Translations under genes and position numbers: made by a program
Shown: piece after piece, positions 43,278 to 52,475 of the stretch
Layout: each line of letters begins with the position of its first letter
Numbering within the stretch: position 1 is the stretch's first letter
The notes under the pieces: model-generated
What the model was told of the DNA's origin: nothing
Seen by the model: only the letters and a program-made list of their open reading frames with translations
Database searches by the model: none
NCBI GenBank assembly: GCA_958009055.1
Contig: OY253650.1
Coordinates: forward strand, 558,001-622,000
Length of the DNA: 64,000 nt
Reading direction: 5' to 3'
From: Choricystis sp. odSpoLacu1
Taxonomy: Eukaryota > Chlorophyta > Trebouxiophyceae

Positions 43278-43311
<34 letters not shown>

Positions 43312-43508
43312 TGTGTGTGTCAGCTGTGGCTCGTTGAAAAGGACGCGCCTTGGGCCCAACCGCGGAGGGAGGGTTGTTTTTCAATCGATGCGCGCCCATC
43401 TTGGTCGCTCTCCCCCCCCCCGCTCTCTCTCTCTTTTTCTCTCTCTCTCTCTCCTCTTTCTCCCACCTTGCGGCGGCCCGACTCTGCAGCGGCCGAACGA
43501 GCGTCCAT
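40896..43508 (-). CDS. Golgin-84-like tail-anchored coiled-coil protein
   Basis: Golgins tether vesicles at the Golgi. Exons 43508..43467 (MDARSAAAESGRRK) and 43271..40896; the intron is 195 nt, begins GTGGGA and ends in a (GT)n-rich region before CACAG. After LEEFKRKKAALAAARRSGSA and a Ser/Thr/Pro linker, ~650 residues are an uninterrupted Ala-rich coiled coil. It includes a run of ~10-residue repeats (LEAxAARVxE) around 41730-42080. The C-terminus matches the golgin-84/CASP anchor: AHQLDRATVALDRSALARAG followed by VVLYLIVLHAALLL. The juxtamembrane Leu-Asp-Arg pattern and YLxLLH-like anchor favour golgin-84 over CASP. 805 residues. Confidence 0.82.
43279..43320. repeat. (GT)n microsatellite at the 3' end of the golgin intron
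   Basis: About 20 GT units with one interruption. On the coding strand it is (AC)n directly before the acceptor CACAG. Confidence 0.85.
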
Positions 43509-43680
43509 GGGAAAGGAGGAGAGGACAGAGAGTCGGGGGTGAAAAAAAAAAAAAAAAAAAAAAAAACGCGAGAGTGTTCGAACGCTCGAACAAAAAAACA
43601 ACGCTCTTCTCTCGCGTCGCGTCGAGTAAAACTGCCGGCCGTTTCACCGCTCGAAAACCCGACCCACACACGCCACACAC
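43509..43680. promoter_or_regulatory. Divergent promoter region with A25 tract and palindromes
   Basis: 172 bp between the golgin and J-domain start codons. It holds 25 consecutive A (43542-43566) and the sequence GTTCGAACGCTCGAAC (about 43575-43590), a palindrome followed by a near-copy. Confidence 0.55.
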
Positions 43681-45323
43681 ATGACCGACCCCTGCCCCTA
43701 CCGCACCCTGGGCGTCTCCCGCCACGCCCCCCTGGCCGCGGTGCGGGCCGCCATCATCGCCGCCGCGCGCGCGCGCCACCCCGACCGTCCGGGCGGCAAC
43801 GCGACCGCGTTTGCGGCGGTTCGTGCAGCCTATGAAACCCTGACCGATCCAGCAGCTCGCGTAGCTCACGATGCCGCCATGGTGGAGCGCGCCGGGGCGC
43901 GGGCGGCCGCCGCCGCTGCGCGCGCGCGGCGCGGGCGCACCGCTGCGGGCGGCGAAGATGCTCTCCTCGCGTCCCTTGGCCCCCGCGTCCACGCCGCCAC
44001 CCAGCTCGTCACCACGTGCACTGTGTGCGGCCGTCCCGCCACCTTTGACTGCGCCGCGTGCGGGCTGCAGATGTGTGACTTTTGTTCGCGCGAGCGGCAC
44101 GCCGCGCCGCGAGTGCGGCCGCACTGGCCGCTGCGCGCGTCGAGCCACATCGAAGACGCGCTGAGCGAACGCCAGCTGGAGTCCAAGCGCGTGGCGGATG
44201 CTGCGGCTGCCGATGCAGCCGTCCCGGGCGCCCGGACCGCGCCCGCCCTGGCCGCGGTGCGTCGGTTTCGAGACGCGGTCGAGGGTGGAGACGCGGGCGC
44301 GCGCGACGCTGCGCTCTCCCCCCTGTGGGCGTGGGCTCAGACGGATGCCCTCCTGTTTGTGGCGGTGGCGGTGCCTCCGGGTGAGCCAGACGCGCCACCA
44401 ACCGTCACCCTGACCGCCGACGGCCACGTGCACGTGGGCGCGCCCGGGTTTCCGCCCACGCTCGACGCGCAACTCGCGGGAGCTCTCAACCCCTCAAACC
44501 CCGCCCGCGTCGTGGCATCAGCCGACGGCCGCATCGCCGTGCTCACGCTGACCAAGGGGGCCCCGCTGGGACCGTGGCGGGCGCTGCGTGTGGGGGACAG
44601 CGGCGCGTTTCGGTGTGTCGACCCACCTTATACACTGAGCGAGCGTGACGACGCCGTCGACGTCGAGTTTAAACTGCCCGCCTGGGTGCAGTCAGAGGAT
44701 GTGTCCGTGAACGTGCACGAGGCCGGCGTGGAGGTGGCGGTGGAGGGCGTGCTGCGGCTGAGGCGCAGCTTTTGGTACGGGGGAAAAAGTTTTTTGCCGC
44801 TGGAATTGCCACTACTTTTCTATCTCCCAATACTCCACTCACCACACACTCCCTACCTTCCAGGGCTCCCGCCGACCGTGCCGTCCGTCTCGAGGACGCC
44901 TCCTGGGCGCTGACAAGAATCCCTCATCCCAACGCGGCCCGCTTGTTGACGGTGACGCTGCCGCGGGTGGTGGGGGTGGTCAGTGCTGCCGCGCGCACAG
45001 GCGGCCCCGCGCCACCCCCACCCCCCAAACACAACGCCCACGAGCCCCGCCCCTGGGGCGGACCCCCAGGTGTCGCCTACTTCACAGGGGACGACGACCC
45101 CCACGGCCTGGTCGACGCCCTGGCGGCGGCGGTGGTGGCGGCGGGCGGCACAGCGCGCGTGCGCGCGCCGCCTGGAGGGGGCGACAGCGGGGGCGACACG
45201 TGGGCTGGGGACGCGGCGGGGCTGCCCCTGGCTGCGAGGCGGCACTTGGAGGCGATGATGGCGGCGGAAGAGGAGGAGGAGGCGGTGAAAAGTAGGGGAC
45301 TGATTTTTTTGACTGGCGGTTGA
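43681..45323 (+). CDS. J-domain protein with Cys/His zinc module and CS-like domain
   Basis: Exons 43681..44774 and 44864..45323, with an intron of 89 nt (TG|GTACGG...TTCCAG). Residues 5-65 form a DnaJ domain with the Hsp70-activating HPD at 33-35. Residues 113-148 carry CTVCGRPATFDCAACGLQMC then DFCSRERH and a further His, a probable double zinc site. The region from ~310, with DDAVDVEFKLPAWVQSEDVS then VNVHEAGVEVAVEG, and after the splice the DASWAL and RLLTVTLPR strands, resembles a CS/p23-NudC fold. The C-terminus is acidic then hydrophobic. It is likely an Hsp70 co-chaperone that can also dock Hsp90 or clients (inference). I know no standard name for this combination. Confidence 0.8.
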
Positions 45324-45385
45324 TACACAGAAACTGGAGTTCCGAAAAAAACAAACAGACAAAACACACTCTCCGTCTTCTCTTC

Positions 45386-45876
45386 CTACTCATCAGCCGG
45401 CTTTGGGTGCGGCCCGCACGGCGCCACCATCTTGGTCAGCAGGCGGTGACGCACGCGGCCGAGCGACTCGTTCTCCGCGATCGCGAGGTAGCTGGCGAGG
45501 TGGGGGTGGCCGATGAAGGAGGCCGCGGTGTCGCGGTGGATGTTGACCGCCCACTCGTGGCGCGTCGTGTCGGCGTGGCCGGTGCCGACGACTTTGGACT
45601 GTGTGTGGGGAGGTGTGGGAAAGGAGGGAGGAGGGTGTTGGTTTCTGATCTGCGCGTGCGCGGGGGCAGCTGCCACGGCTTCCACCGCCAACGCTCGCTT
45701 TGCAGCTCTGCATGCGTGGGTGCGCAAGGCGCGGGCGGGGGCGTGCGAGCGAACAGCGCCGTGCGCCGGCCGGCCGGCGTTTCGACATTGCGCCCTCCCT
45801 CCCTCTCCCCTCCACCACTCACGTGCAGGTGCGCCAGTTGCGAGTTAACGTCCATCTTCTCGCCGCCGGTGGCCAT
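45386..45876 (-). CDS. SF3B5: Splicing factor 3B subunit 5 (SF3b10)
   Basis: Small SF3b component of the U2 snRNP, also found in SAGA in animals. Exons 45876..45823 (MATGGEKMDVNSQLAHLH) and 45598..45386, with an intron of 224 nt (CAC|GTGAGT...CACAG). The 88-residue product is collinear with the family: NSQLAHLHSKVVGTGHADTT, RHEWAVNIHRDTAASFIGHP, LASYLAIAENESLGRVR and KMVAPCGPHPKP. Length matches the usual ~86 residues. It converges on the J-domain gene with 62 bp between stops. Confidence 0.97.
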
Positions 45877-46134
45877 GGTGGAGAGGGTGTGGGAAGCGCG
45901 CGAGAGGGGCTCGCGCTTTTTCTTTTCCCTTCGATGGTGCGAGAGTGAGTTTTTTTGGACTTGTTTTTCGTGCAACCAACCCTCTCTCTCTCCTCCTCCA
46001 CCGCCCGCGTGTGATGAACTTGACCTTGCCCTCCGCGCCCTTGTTGCCCCCACTTTCTCCCACGATACCCGTCTTTTCACACACGCGCAGCCCTCCCCAA
46101 AAGAAAACAAGAACACACACACACACGCCCACGT

Positions 46135-47868
46135 CTAAAACCGTCCGTCCCCCTCATCATCTCCATCCACAAACGACGGCTGCCCGATCGCCGCCTTCAA
46201 CCGGTTCCACTGCTTGCCACGCGGGTCGACGCGGCGGGGGGCCTGGATGATGACGGGAATCGGCAGGTAGCAGTGGTGGCCAGAGCACATGCCCACCGTG
46301 ATGCCCGTGTACCCAGCAAACGCGGCGTGGACCGCGTTGTGCGAAAGGATTTTGCAGTAAACACGGTCGGCAGCGATCGTGGGCGTGGCCCTGATCATAT
46401 AGGAGGGATCAATGTATTTTATGTCGGCGTCGGGGATGCGGGACTTGAGCTGGTTTTTGAGCCAGGCGCCGGAGTCGGCGAGAAGCGGGTTGCCCGACGC
46501 ATCGGTGCCGCCCGCCGTGCCGAGCAAGTCCTGGCCCGCGCCTTCCGCAACGCACAAAACCGCGTGGCCGCGTTCGGCGAGCTTCTTGCGCAGGAAGGCG
46601 GCGAGTCCGCGGCCGCCATCCAGGGCGAACGGGACTTCTGGGATTAAACAAACGTCGACAACGCCCGACGCGAGGGACGCCTGCGTGGGTTGAGAAAGGC
46701 ATGATGAAAAAATACCGCCGTGATGGTCCCCCCTCCACTCCCCACACCATCGGCAAGGCCACCATCCAGCCAGCAGGCCACCAACCGCCGCCCCATTTGT
46801 TGCCAATCTCACCTGCAGCGCGATGAATCCCGACTGCCGCCCCATCAACCGCACAATCCCGATCCCCCGGTACGCGGACGACGCCTCTACCTTTGCAGCC
46901 AGCAGGGCGCGTTGGGATTCCTCGACGGCAGTGTCGAATCCGAAACAGCGGTCAATTAATAAAATGTCATTGTCGATCGATTTGGGCACGCCCACCACCG
47001 AACACACCACGCCCCGGGCGTCACACTCGGCCGCGATGGCAGCCGCGGCGGCGTTGCCCCCATTTCCGCCAACAACAAACACCATGTCTATGGCGAGCTG
47101 CGAAATGCGCGACACAATTTTTGGGACGTCAGCGCCGCCGCGGCTGGTGCCGAGGATGGTGCCTCCCTGCAGCTGGATGCCGTCCACCGCGTCCCGGGAC
47201 AGCGTGATGGGCTTTTTATCACGCGCGTAGAAGCCCTTGAGCCCGTTGCGGATGCCGAGGATGCGGTCTGGCGACACGCCGTAATCGTGAAGCTTGGACA
47301 CGAGGCCCGCAATAACATCGTTGAGTCCGGGGCACAGGCCGCCACACGTGACGATGGCTGCGGTGGCGGTGGCGGGGGTGTGATAGATGGTTTCCCTCGC
47401 CCCCGCGCGGTAGGCCCAGGGCGCCAGAGGCACACACACCACGTCTAAGCCCGCGTTGAAGAGATCTGTCTCGGCGTCGGGGAGGCCGCCAGGAGCGCCC
47501 AGACAGGACGCTCCAGCCGATTCCGACGAAGCAAACTTGAGCGACGACAACGCGACGCGGTCGCCGTCGTCAACAAAGCCGCCTCCGAAATTGTTGTGCA
47601 GGCAAAAGGGGGAGGGGCGGGGCGTGAGTTTGGAGCGCAGGGTGGGGCAATCCAGGACGTCGTCGTCCGAGTCGCCGGGGCCGGGCGGGGCGACGGAGAA
47701 GGTGGTGAGCGTGGCGTGGAGGGGCGGGGCGCGGTAGGGCGTCCGCGGCGCACGGTCGGGGGGCGACCGCGCCGGTTGGTGCGAGCGCGGCGCCAGCATG
47801 GGGTGGGTGGGTGCGTGTGTGCCCGCCACAGGCTGCGTGTGGGCGTGTGTGACTCGAGGGCGCAGCAT
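46135..47868 (-). CDS. PFK: ATP-dependent 6-phosphofructokinase, plant type
   Basis: Phosphorylates fructose-6-phosphate in glycolysis, here possibly in the plastid given the basic Ser/Pro/Thr leader. Exons 47868..46813 and 46680..46135; intron 132 nt (GTGAGA...CACGCAG), open in frame, so retention would add 44 residues after SGFIALQ. Signatures: IVTCGGLCPGLNDVIAGLVS, GIRNGLKGFYARDKKPITLS, LQGGTILGTSRGGADVPKIV, VVGVPKSIDNDILLIDRCFG, GIVRLMGRQSGFIA and YIDPSYMIRATPTIAADRVY. The usual ATP-site GGNGT/GGDGT reads GGNGG (MVFVVGGNGGNAAAA). Starts at 47913 or 47799 are also possible. Confidence 0.94.
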   Translation of the reverse strand: MLRPRVTHAHTQPVAGTHAPTHPMLAPRSHQPARSPPDRAPRTPYRAPPLHATLTTFSVAPPGPGDSDDDVLDCPTLRSKLTPRPSPFCLHNNFGGGFVDDGDRVALSSLKFASSESAGASCLGAPGGLPDAETDLFNAGLDVVCVPLAPWAYRAGARETIYHTPATATAAIVTCGGLCPGLNDVIAGLVSKLHDYGVSPDRILGIRNGLKGFYARDKKPITLSRDAVDGIQLQGGTILGTSRGGADVPKIVSRISQLAIDMVFVVGGNGGNAAAAAIAAECDARGVVCSVVGVPKSIDNDILLIDRCFGFDTAVEESQRALLAAKVEASSAYRGIGIVRLMGRQSGFIALQVRLATNGAAVGGLLAGWWPCRWCGEWRGDHHGGIFSSCLSQPTQASLASGVVDVCLIPEVPFALDGGRGLAAFLRKKLAERGHAVLCVAEGAGQDLLGTAGGTDASGNPLLADSGAWLKNQLKSRIPDADIKYIDPSYMIRATPTIAADRVYCKILSHNAVHAAFAGYTGITVGMCSGHHCYLPIPVIIQAPRRVDPRGKQWNRLKAAIGQPSFVDGDDEGDGRF

Positions 47869-48019
47869 GGCGGCGCGGGGCGAGAGGCGAGTGATTGGAA
47901 AAAGGGGATGCAATGGGTCTGGACAACGACTTCTTTCGACAAAGAATCAACTTCAATAAAACATACAAGCTGTTCCCCCCGTTGATCAACGGCTCTCTGA
48001 CACACCCCTGATGGCATCC

Positions 48020-48826
48020 TCACTCTGCTCCGTCCTCGCCCGGTATGTCGTAAGGTATCAGTAACTCATGGCTCTGGAACCGAAACAGCACGCGTGGATC
48101 AGCTACGATCGACGCGACATCAAACCGAGCCCCCAGCACTCGCCGTCCCTCCGCCACCGCGGTGGCAACACCCTCCACATCCAGCAGGTCGGGGTGGTGG
48201 GACAACAAATCACGAATAGTGGCGGCATCGGTTTCTAGCGTGGTCGCCAGTTTATCAATCGCGGCCGCCAGTGTCGCCTCCGACGGCGGCCTCAACGCCA
48301 GCTGAGGCCGCGCCGCCACCATGGCCCCGACGTCAGTGCCGGGTAGCGCAGCCCGCAGCGTGAGCAGGTTTTGGGCCACAGCCGCTGGATCAGTCGCCAA
48401 CCCCGCCAACAACGACGGCGCCAGCGTGTGCAGCCGGTGCGCCAGCGTGGGCAGCAGCCCCGCCAGCCTCGCCAGGGCGGCGCTCATCTCGTCAGGCGTC
48501 AGGCCCGCGTCCCGGGCAGCGACGTGGTGCACGAGGCGATACTTGAGGCCGTCGTTCCACAGCGCGTCCGACCGCTCCCCCAGTTGGAAGCCCAGGCCCC
48601 AGGGAGTTGTGGCGTCGTGCCCACGTCGGCCAGACAGGGAGCCTGCATCCTCCACCGTGGCCTTGCGGCGGCCGTCCGAGGGGGAGAGGTAGGAGGGCGT
48701 GTAGGCGGCGTAGGTGGGTGTGTTGTCGGACGCGGGGGGCGTGGCGGACGGTCGGCCGGGCTTTGTGAGACGTTGTGGCAAGCTGCCGCCGCGCTGTGGA
48801 GGTGGGCGTGTGGCGGGGAGGCGCAT
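48020..48826 (-). CDS. mTERF-like protein, organellar
   Basis: 268 residues, intron-free. mTERF proteins bind organellar DNA or RNA through helical repeats. After a basic leader (MRLPATRPPPQRGGSLPQRL), at least three degenerate mTERF helix pairs are seen: LAPSLLAGLATDPAAVAQNL, LRAALPGTDVGAMVAARPQL and LETDAATIRDLLSHHPDLLD. The Leu-Pro-Gly-x-Asp-Val pattern with Pro before the hydrophobic turn is typical of algal members. An in-frame ATG at 48892 would add 22 residues. It lies 151 bp upstream of the phosphofructokinase start on the same strand and is divergent from RPA2. Confidence 0.7.
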   Translation of the reverse strand: MRLPATRPPPQRGGSLPQRLTKPGRPSATPPASDNTPTYAAYTPSYLSPSDGRRKATVEDAGSLSGRRGHDATTPWGLGFQLGERSDALWNDGLKYRLVHHVAARDAGLTPDEMSAALARLAGLLPTLAHRLHTLAPSLLAGLATDPAAVAQNLLTLRAALPGTDVGAMVAARPQLALRPPSEATLAAAIDKLATTLETDAATIRDLLSHHPDLLDVEGVATAVAEGRRVLGARFDVASIVADPRVLFRFQSHELLIPYDIPGEDGAE

Positions 48827-48978
48827 AGTGTGCTCGTGCAGCCGTGAGGACGCCGGAATTTCCGCGAGCGGTTCTGCGGAGCGATTTTTCAATTCTCACA
48901 CCTCGATTTGTTTTCCTTCACTCGCCTACGACTTTCTGCCCTCGCAGAACACGCTCACACACTACAAATACTCACGCC

Positions 48979-49505
48979 ATGGACTTTGGCGCCGACATGT
49001 TCAACGGCGGGGGCTTCGTGCCCGGGTGAGTGTGTGTGTGAGGGGAGGTCGCTCTCTGCGGCTGCCACGCTGCTGCCTGGCGCGCCCGCCCCGGCCTCGG
49101 TGGGCGTTTTTGCCAGCCTCACAGCTGGCCAAGGGCACACACGCCCCTCCTGGGGCGAGGGCGAGCCAGGACACGCCGCGCGCTAGAGTTCGCGCCGCAC
49201 ATCGCGCACAGCGCGCAGACGACGGTTCGCTCACGCGCGGACGCTCCCCTTTCCCCTTCCCACAGGCCCGCTGCCTCCACCACGCCCGGCGGTGACAAGG
49301 TGAGAGGACGCTGGTGGCGTGTGCGGGGTGTGGTTGAACAGAAAGAGGGAGGGCGGGGGAGGGAGAGGAGCGCGCGAAATTTCCGCGCGCGTGATGCACG
49401 CACCGCCGACCCCCCTCTCCCCTCCCTTCCCTCCCTCCTCCACAGGGCAGAGACGGGCCCCAGGTCCAGACGCTGCGCTCGCTGACCATCAAGCAACTGC
49501 ACGAC

Positions 49506-49542
<37 letters not shown>

Positions 49543-50629
49543 GAGAGAGGCGGAGACGTGCGCGCCGGCGCGTCTGATTTCAATTCGGGCGGTGCTTTGC
49601 GTGCAGCTGCACGCTGCGGTCGCCGCTTGCCAACCCTCTCTCCGCCCAGTGCCTGCGCTCGAGTCCAAGCCGCTGTGTGCGCATTGGTTGCGGCCAACCA
49701 AACAGCCGCTGCACCGGACCGACCCCCCTCACCCCCTTTTCCACCCCCCAGGTCATCGCCGCCGACGCGTCCGCCGACGCCGACCTGGAGGTGGACGGCG
49801 CCCCCGTCAGCAACGTGCGTGGAGAGAGAGTGGGTGGGGAGGTGGATGGTACGCCTGCTCCCCTCACTCACACCGCCCCCCCACCACCCACACACAGCTC
49901 ACCCTCGTCGGCAAGATCGTCGACGTCTCCGAGCACGCCTCCTCCATGCTGCTCACCCTGGATGACGGCACCGGCCGCGCGCCCGTCAAGTTCTGGGGCG
50001 ACGCGGAAGACGGCGACGCGGCCGCCGCGCGCCGCGCCGCGTGGCGCGTGGGGGCCTACGTCCGCGTGCACGGCCACGTGCGCGTGTTCGACGGCGCCCG
50101 CTCCATTGTGGCGTTCAACGTGCGCCCGGTGACGGACTCGAATGAGGTGAGGGGTGGTGTTTGTGTTTGTGTGGGCAAAAGGGTTGCCACACGTTGATTT
50201 TTCCTTTCTCTTCACCTCCTCCCTCTCTCTCCCCACCATCAGATCACGCACCACCAGCTTCAGTGCATCCTGCAGCACGCCCACCTCAAGGCTGGAGCCC
50301 CCGGCGCCGGCTCGGGCGCCGTCCCCCTGACCGCGGCCGCGGGCGCGATCCCCGCGCAGCCCGTGTTTGGCGGCGCGGCGGCCGCCCCTCCCGCCGCCGG
50401 CTCTGGTGGCCGCAACGATGTCGGCACCGACGGCCTGACCAACGCCCAGCGCGACGTGAAAGCCGCCGTCGCGGCGCTGGGGGCGGGCGCCAACGGGGCC
50501 AGCGTGGACGAGGTGGCCGCCTCGCTGGGCGCCCTCCCCCGCGACGCGGTCAAGGACGCGGTCGCCTTCCTGCTGGAGGAGGGGCACCTGTACTCCACGG
50601 TGGACGAAAACCACGTCAAGGTGGCGTGA
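48979..50629 (+). CDS. RPA2: Replication protein A 32-kDa subunit (RPA2)
   Basis: Middle subunit of the ssDNA-binding RPA trimer. Six exons: 48979..49025, 49266..49299, 49446..49505, 49752..49814, 49898..50146 and 50243..50629 (279 residues). The short Gly-rich N-terminus (MDFGADMFNGGGFVPG) replaces the usual Ser-rich phospho-region. LRSLTIKQLHDVIAADASAD leads into the OB fold (LTLVGKIVDVSEHASSMLLT, LDDGTGRAPVKFW, YVRVHGHVRVFDGARSIVAF). A Gly/Ala linker precedes the C-terminal winged helix (NAQRDVKAAVAALGAGANGA, AFLLEEGHLYSTVDENHVKV) that recruits repair proteins. It is the most intron-dense gene in the window, jointly with the phosphorylase. Confidence 0.96.
49506..49539. repeat. (GT)n microsatellite extending a 5' splice site
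   Basis: RPA2 intron 3 begins GTGAGTGTGTGTG..., so the donor merges into a GT repeat of about 15 units. Confidence 0.8.
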
Positions 50630-50810
50630 GAGAGAGAGAGTCAGGGGTGTGGTGTGTGAGAGAGGGTGAAAAAACGGGGTGTTTTTTCTTTTTTCCTTTT
50701 TGCCTTCTTGCCGTTCCCTTTCCCGCTCTTTTTTTTGGAAATCAAGGCACCAAAAACCCCACAAAGAAAGAAATGATGCATTCACAGACACACCCACACA
50801 CAAGACCAAA

Positions 50811-51817
50811 TCAAAACCTCGGCTTGCGCTGCCGCCCTGAGTAGCGTGAATCATTCGGCACGGCCTGCCCTTTCGCGCGCGCCCTGTCCTTCTTGGCAGC
50901 GATCCACGCTTTGGACCCCTTGCCCGGCTTGTACACGCCGTGGCGGTGGCCGCCCCCGCCGCGGCCGCCACGGCGGGCGCGCCCCGCCACAGCGATCGCG
51001 CCGCGGGGGTGGTCGTCGCCGTCGCCGTCCAGGCCGGCGGGCAGAGGCTGCTGGCCGCCCGCCTCCCCACCCCCACCCCCGACCGTCAGCACCAGAAAGT
51101 GTTTGCGGGCGCGCGTGGAGTTTGGGTAGTCGACGACGAGGCCGCCCCCGAACCCCGCCCGCATCGCGGCGCCCACCAACAACTCTGCCTGGGCGGGCCC
51201 ATCCGGGTAACACTGCAGCACGGCGCGCGCGCCCCGGGTCAGGCAGCCGTACAGACTCTCAAAGAAGGCGCGCATGCGCCTGCGCGGGTCGGCGGCCGCG
51301 GTGTCTGCGTTGCAGAGCCACTGAATGGCGGAGATGGACACCGCGCCGTCAAAGCAGCCCTGCCGCAACGGCAGGCCGTGCCCCATGTCGCCCAACAGCA
51401 GGTCGCCATCGTCGACACCGCGGGAGAGGGCGACAGACAGCATGGCGGGGGCGACGTCGAGGCCGACCCAGGTGTGCCCCGCTTCTGATAGAGCGTCGCC
51501 AGACAGACCGGAGCCACACCCCAGGTCCAGCAGGAGGCGGCGGCGGCCGTCGGAGGGGAGGGCGAGGAGTTCGAGGGCGCGCTCGGTGAGGGTGGCCTGA
51601 GTGAGGGTGGAGGAGGGTTGGTTGAAAAGCATGAAAAAAACAGGCGCCGGCCTCTGCTCTCTCCAAACTCCACACACACCCACGACCCAGACTCTCTCTC
51701 TCTCTCTCTCACCTGGATCTCAATCATGCGCGAGTTGGTGGTGTACTTGCGGGCTTCGACGTCATTGTAGAAGACGTCGGGCGGGGCAGTCAGTTCGGGG
51801 CGGTCGCCGCGGCCCAT
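50811..51817 (-). CDS. BUD23: 18S rRNA (guanine-N7)-methyltransferase BUD23
   Basis: Makes m7G in 18S rRNA during 40S maturation, with a TRM112 partner. Exons 51817..51713 and 51596..50811; intron 116 nt. The N-terminus [20 protein letters not shown] and the splice-spanning [20 protein letters not shown] are diagnostic. The SAM site is [20 protein letters not shown], with [40 protein letters not shown] and [12 protein letters not shown]. The BUD23 C-terminal basic domain is present ([20 protein letters not shown], ending [12 protein letters not shown]). It is convergent with RPA2. Confidence 0.97.
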
Positions 51818-52475
51818 GGCTGTGATTTATTTTTGAGGGCGACGGCTTGTCTAGAAAGGGCGCGTTTAACGCTCTCTGCACTGGAAGAGACTGCCGGCAG
51901 CGGGGGGCGGGTGGTTTGCGTGACTGCCGAAATGCGGCGGCCCGAGACTGCGCTGATGCCACACGCCCTGTTGTCGAGACGGTCACCTTCAGTCGGGCGT
52001 TGAAGCTGACTGCTCCAGGCCTTCAACACGCTCAGCGTGTGCGGGCGGGCACAGGCGCCGCACCAAAAAACAAAAGCGAGCTCTAGTGTGAAACGACGTT
52101 ATGCTCACTCTTCATTCCGCGGCGCTTCTTCTCCACGCGCCCTCCCTCCCAACCACTCGCACCCCAAAGCAACCAGGTGCGTTGGTACTGGACGTACACG
52201 GCTCTCGCCTGGCAGGGGTCGGCGTGGTGGCGCCTGGACGCCCGCCTTGTCTCGCTCGCTCCGCTGTTGCATGCTGGCGCGCCCGGTGGACTGTCGTTGC
52301 GCCCGCGCCTCCCTCCCCCCGCCCCGCGTGCACACCCCTGCTCCGTGCCCTGTGCGTGCACTGAGCGCAGCTGGCTTGCGACTGAGCATGCATGCCAGTC
52401 GGACGCGCACACACCCACACGCCTACCCCCGTTCTCCTCTTCCCTCTCTCTCCCAGGGCGCCTCTCTCTTCCTCC
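51818..52475. promoter_or_regulatory. Divergent intergenic region BUD23 / SNF7, possible 5'-UTR intron
   Basis: 658 bp, mostly unexplained. AACCAG|GTGCGT at about 52185 and TCTCCCAG at about 52456 could bound an intron in the SNF7 5' UTR. No tRNA or snRNA was recognised. Confidence 0.45.
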
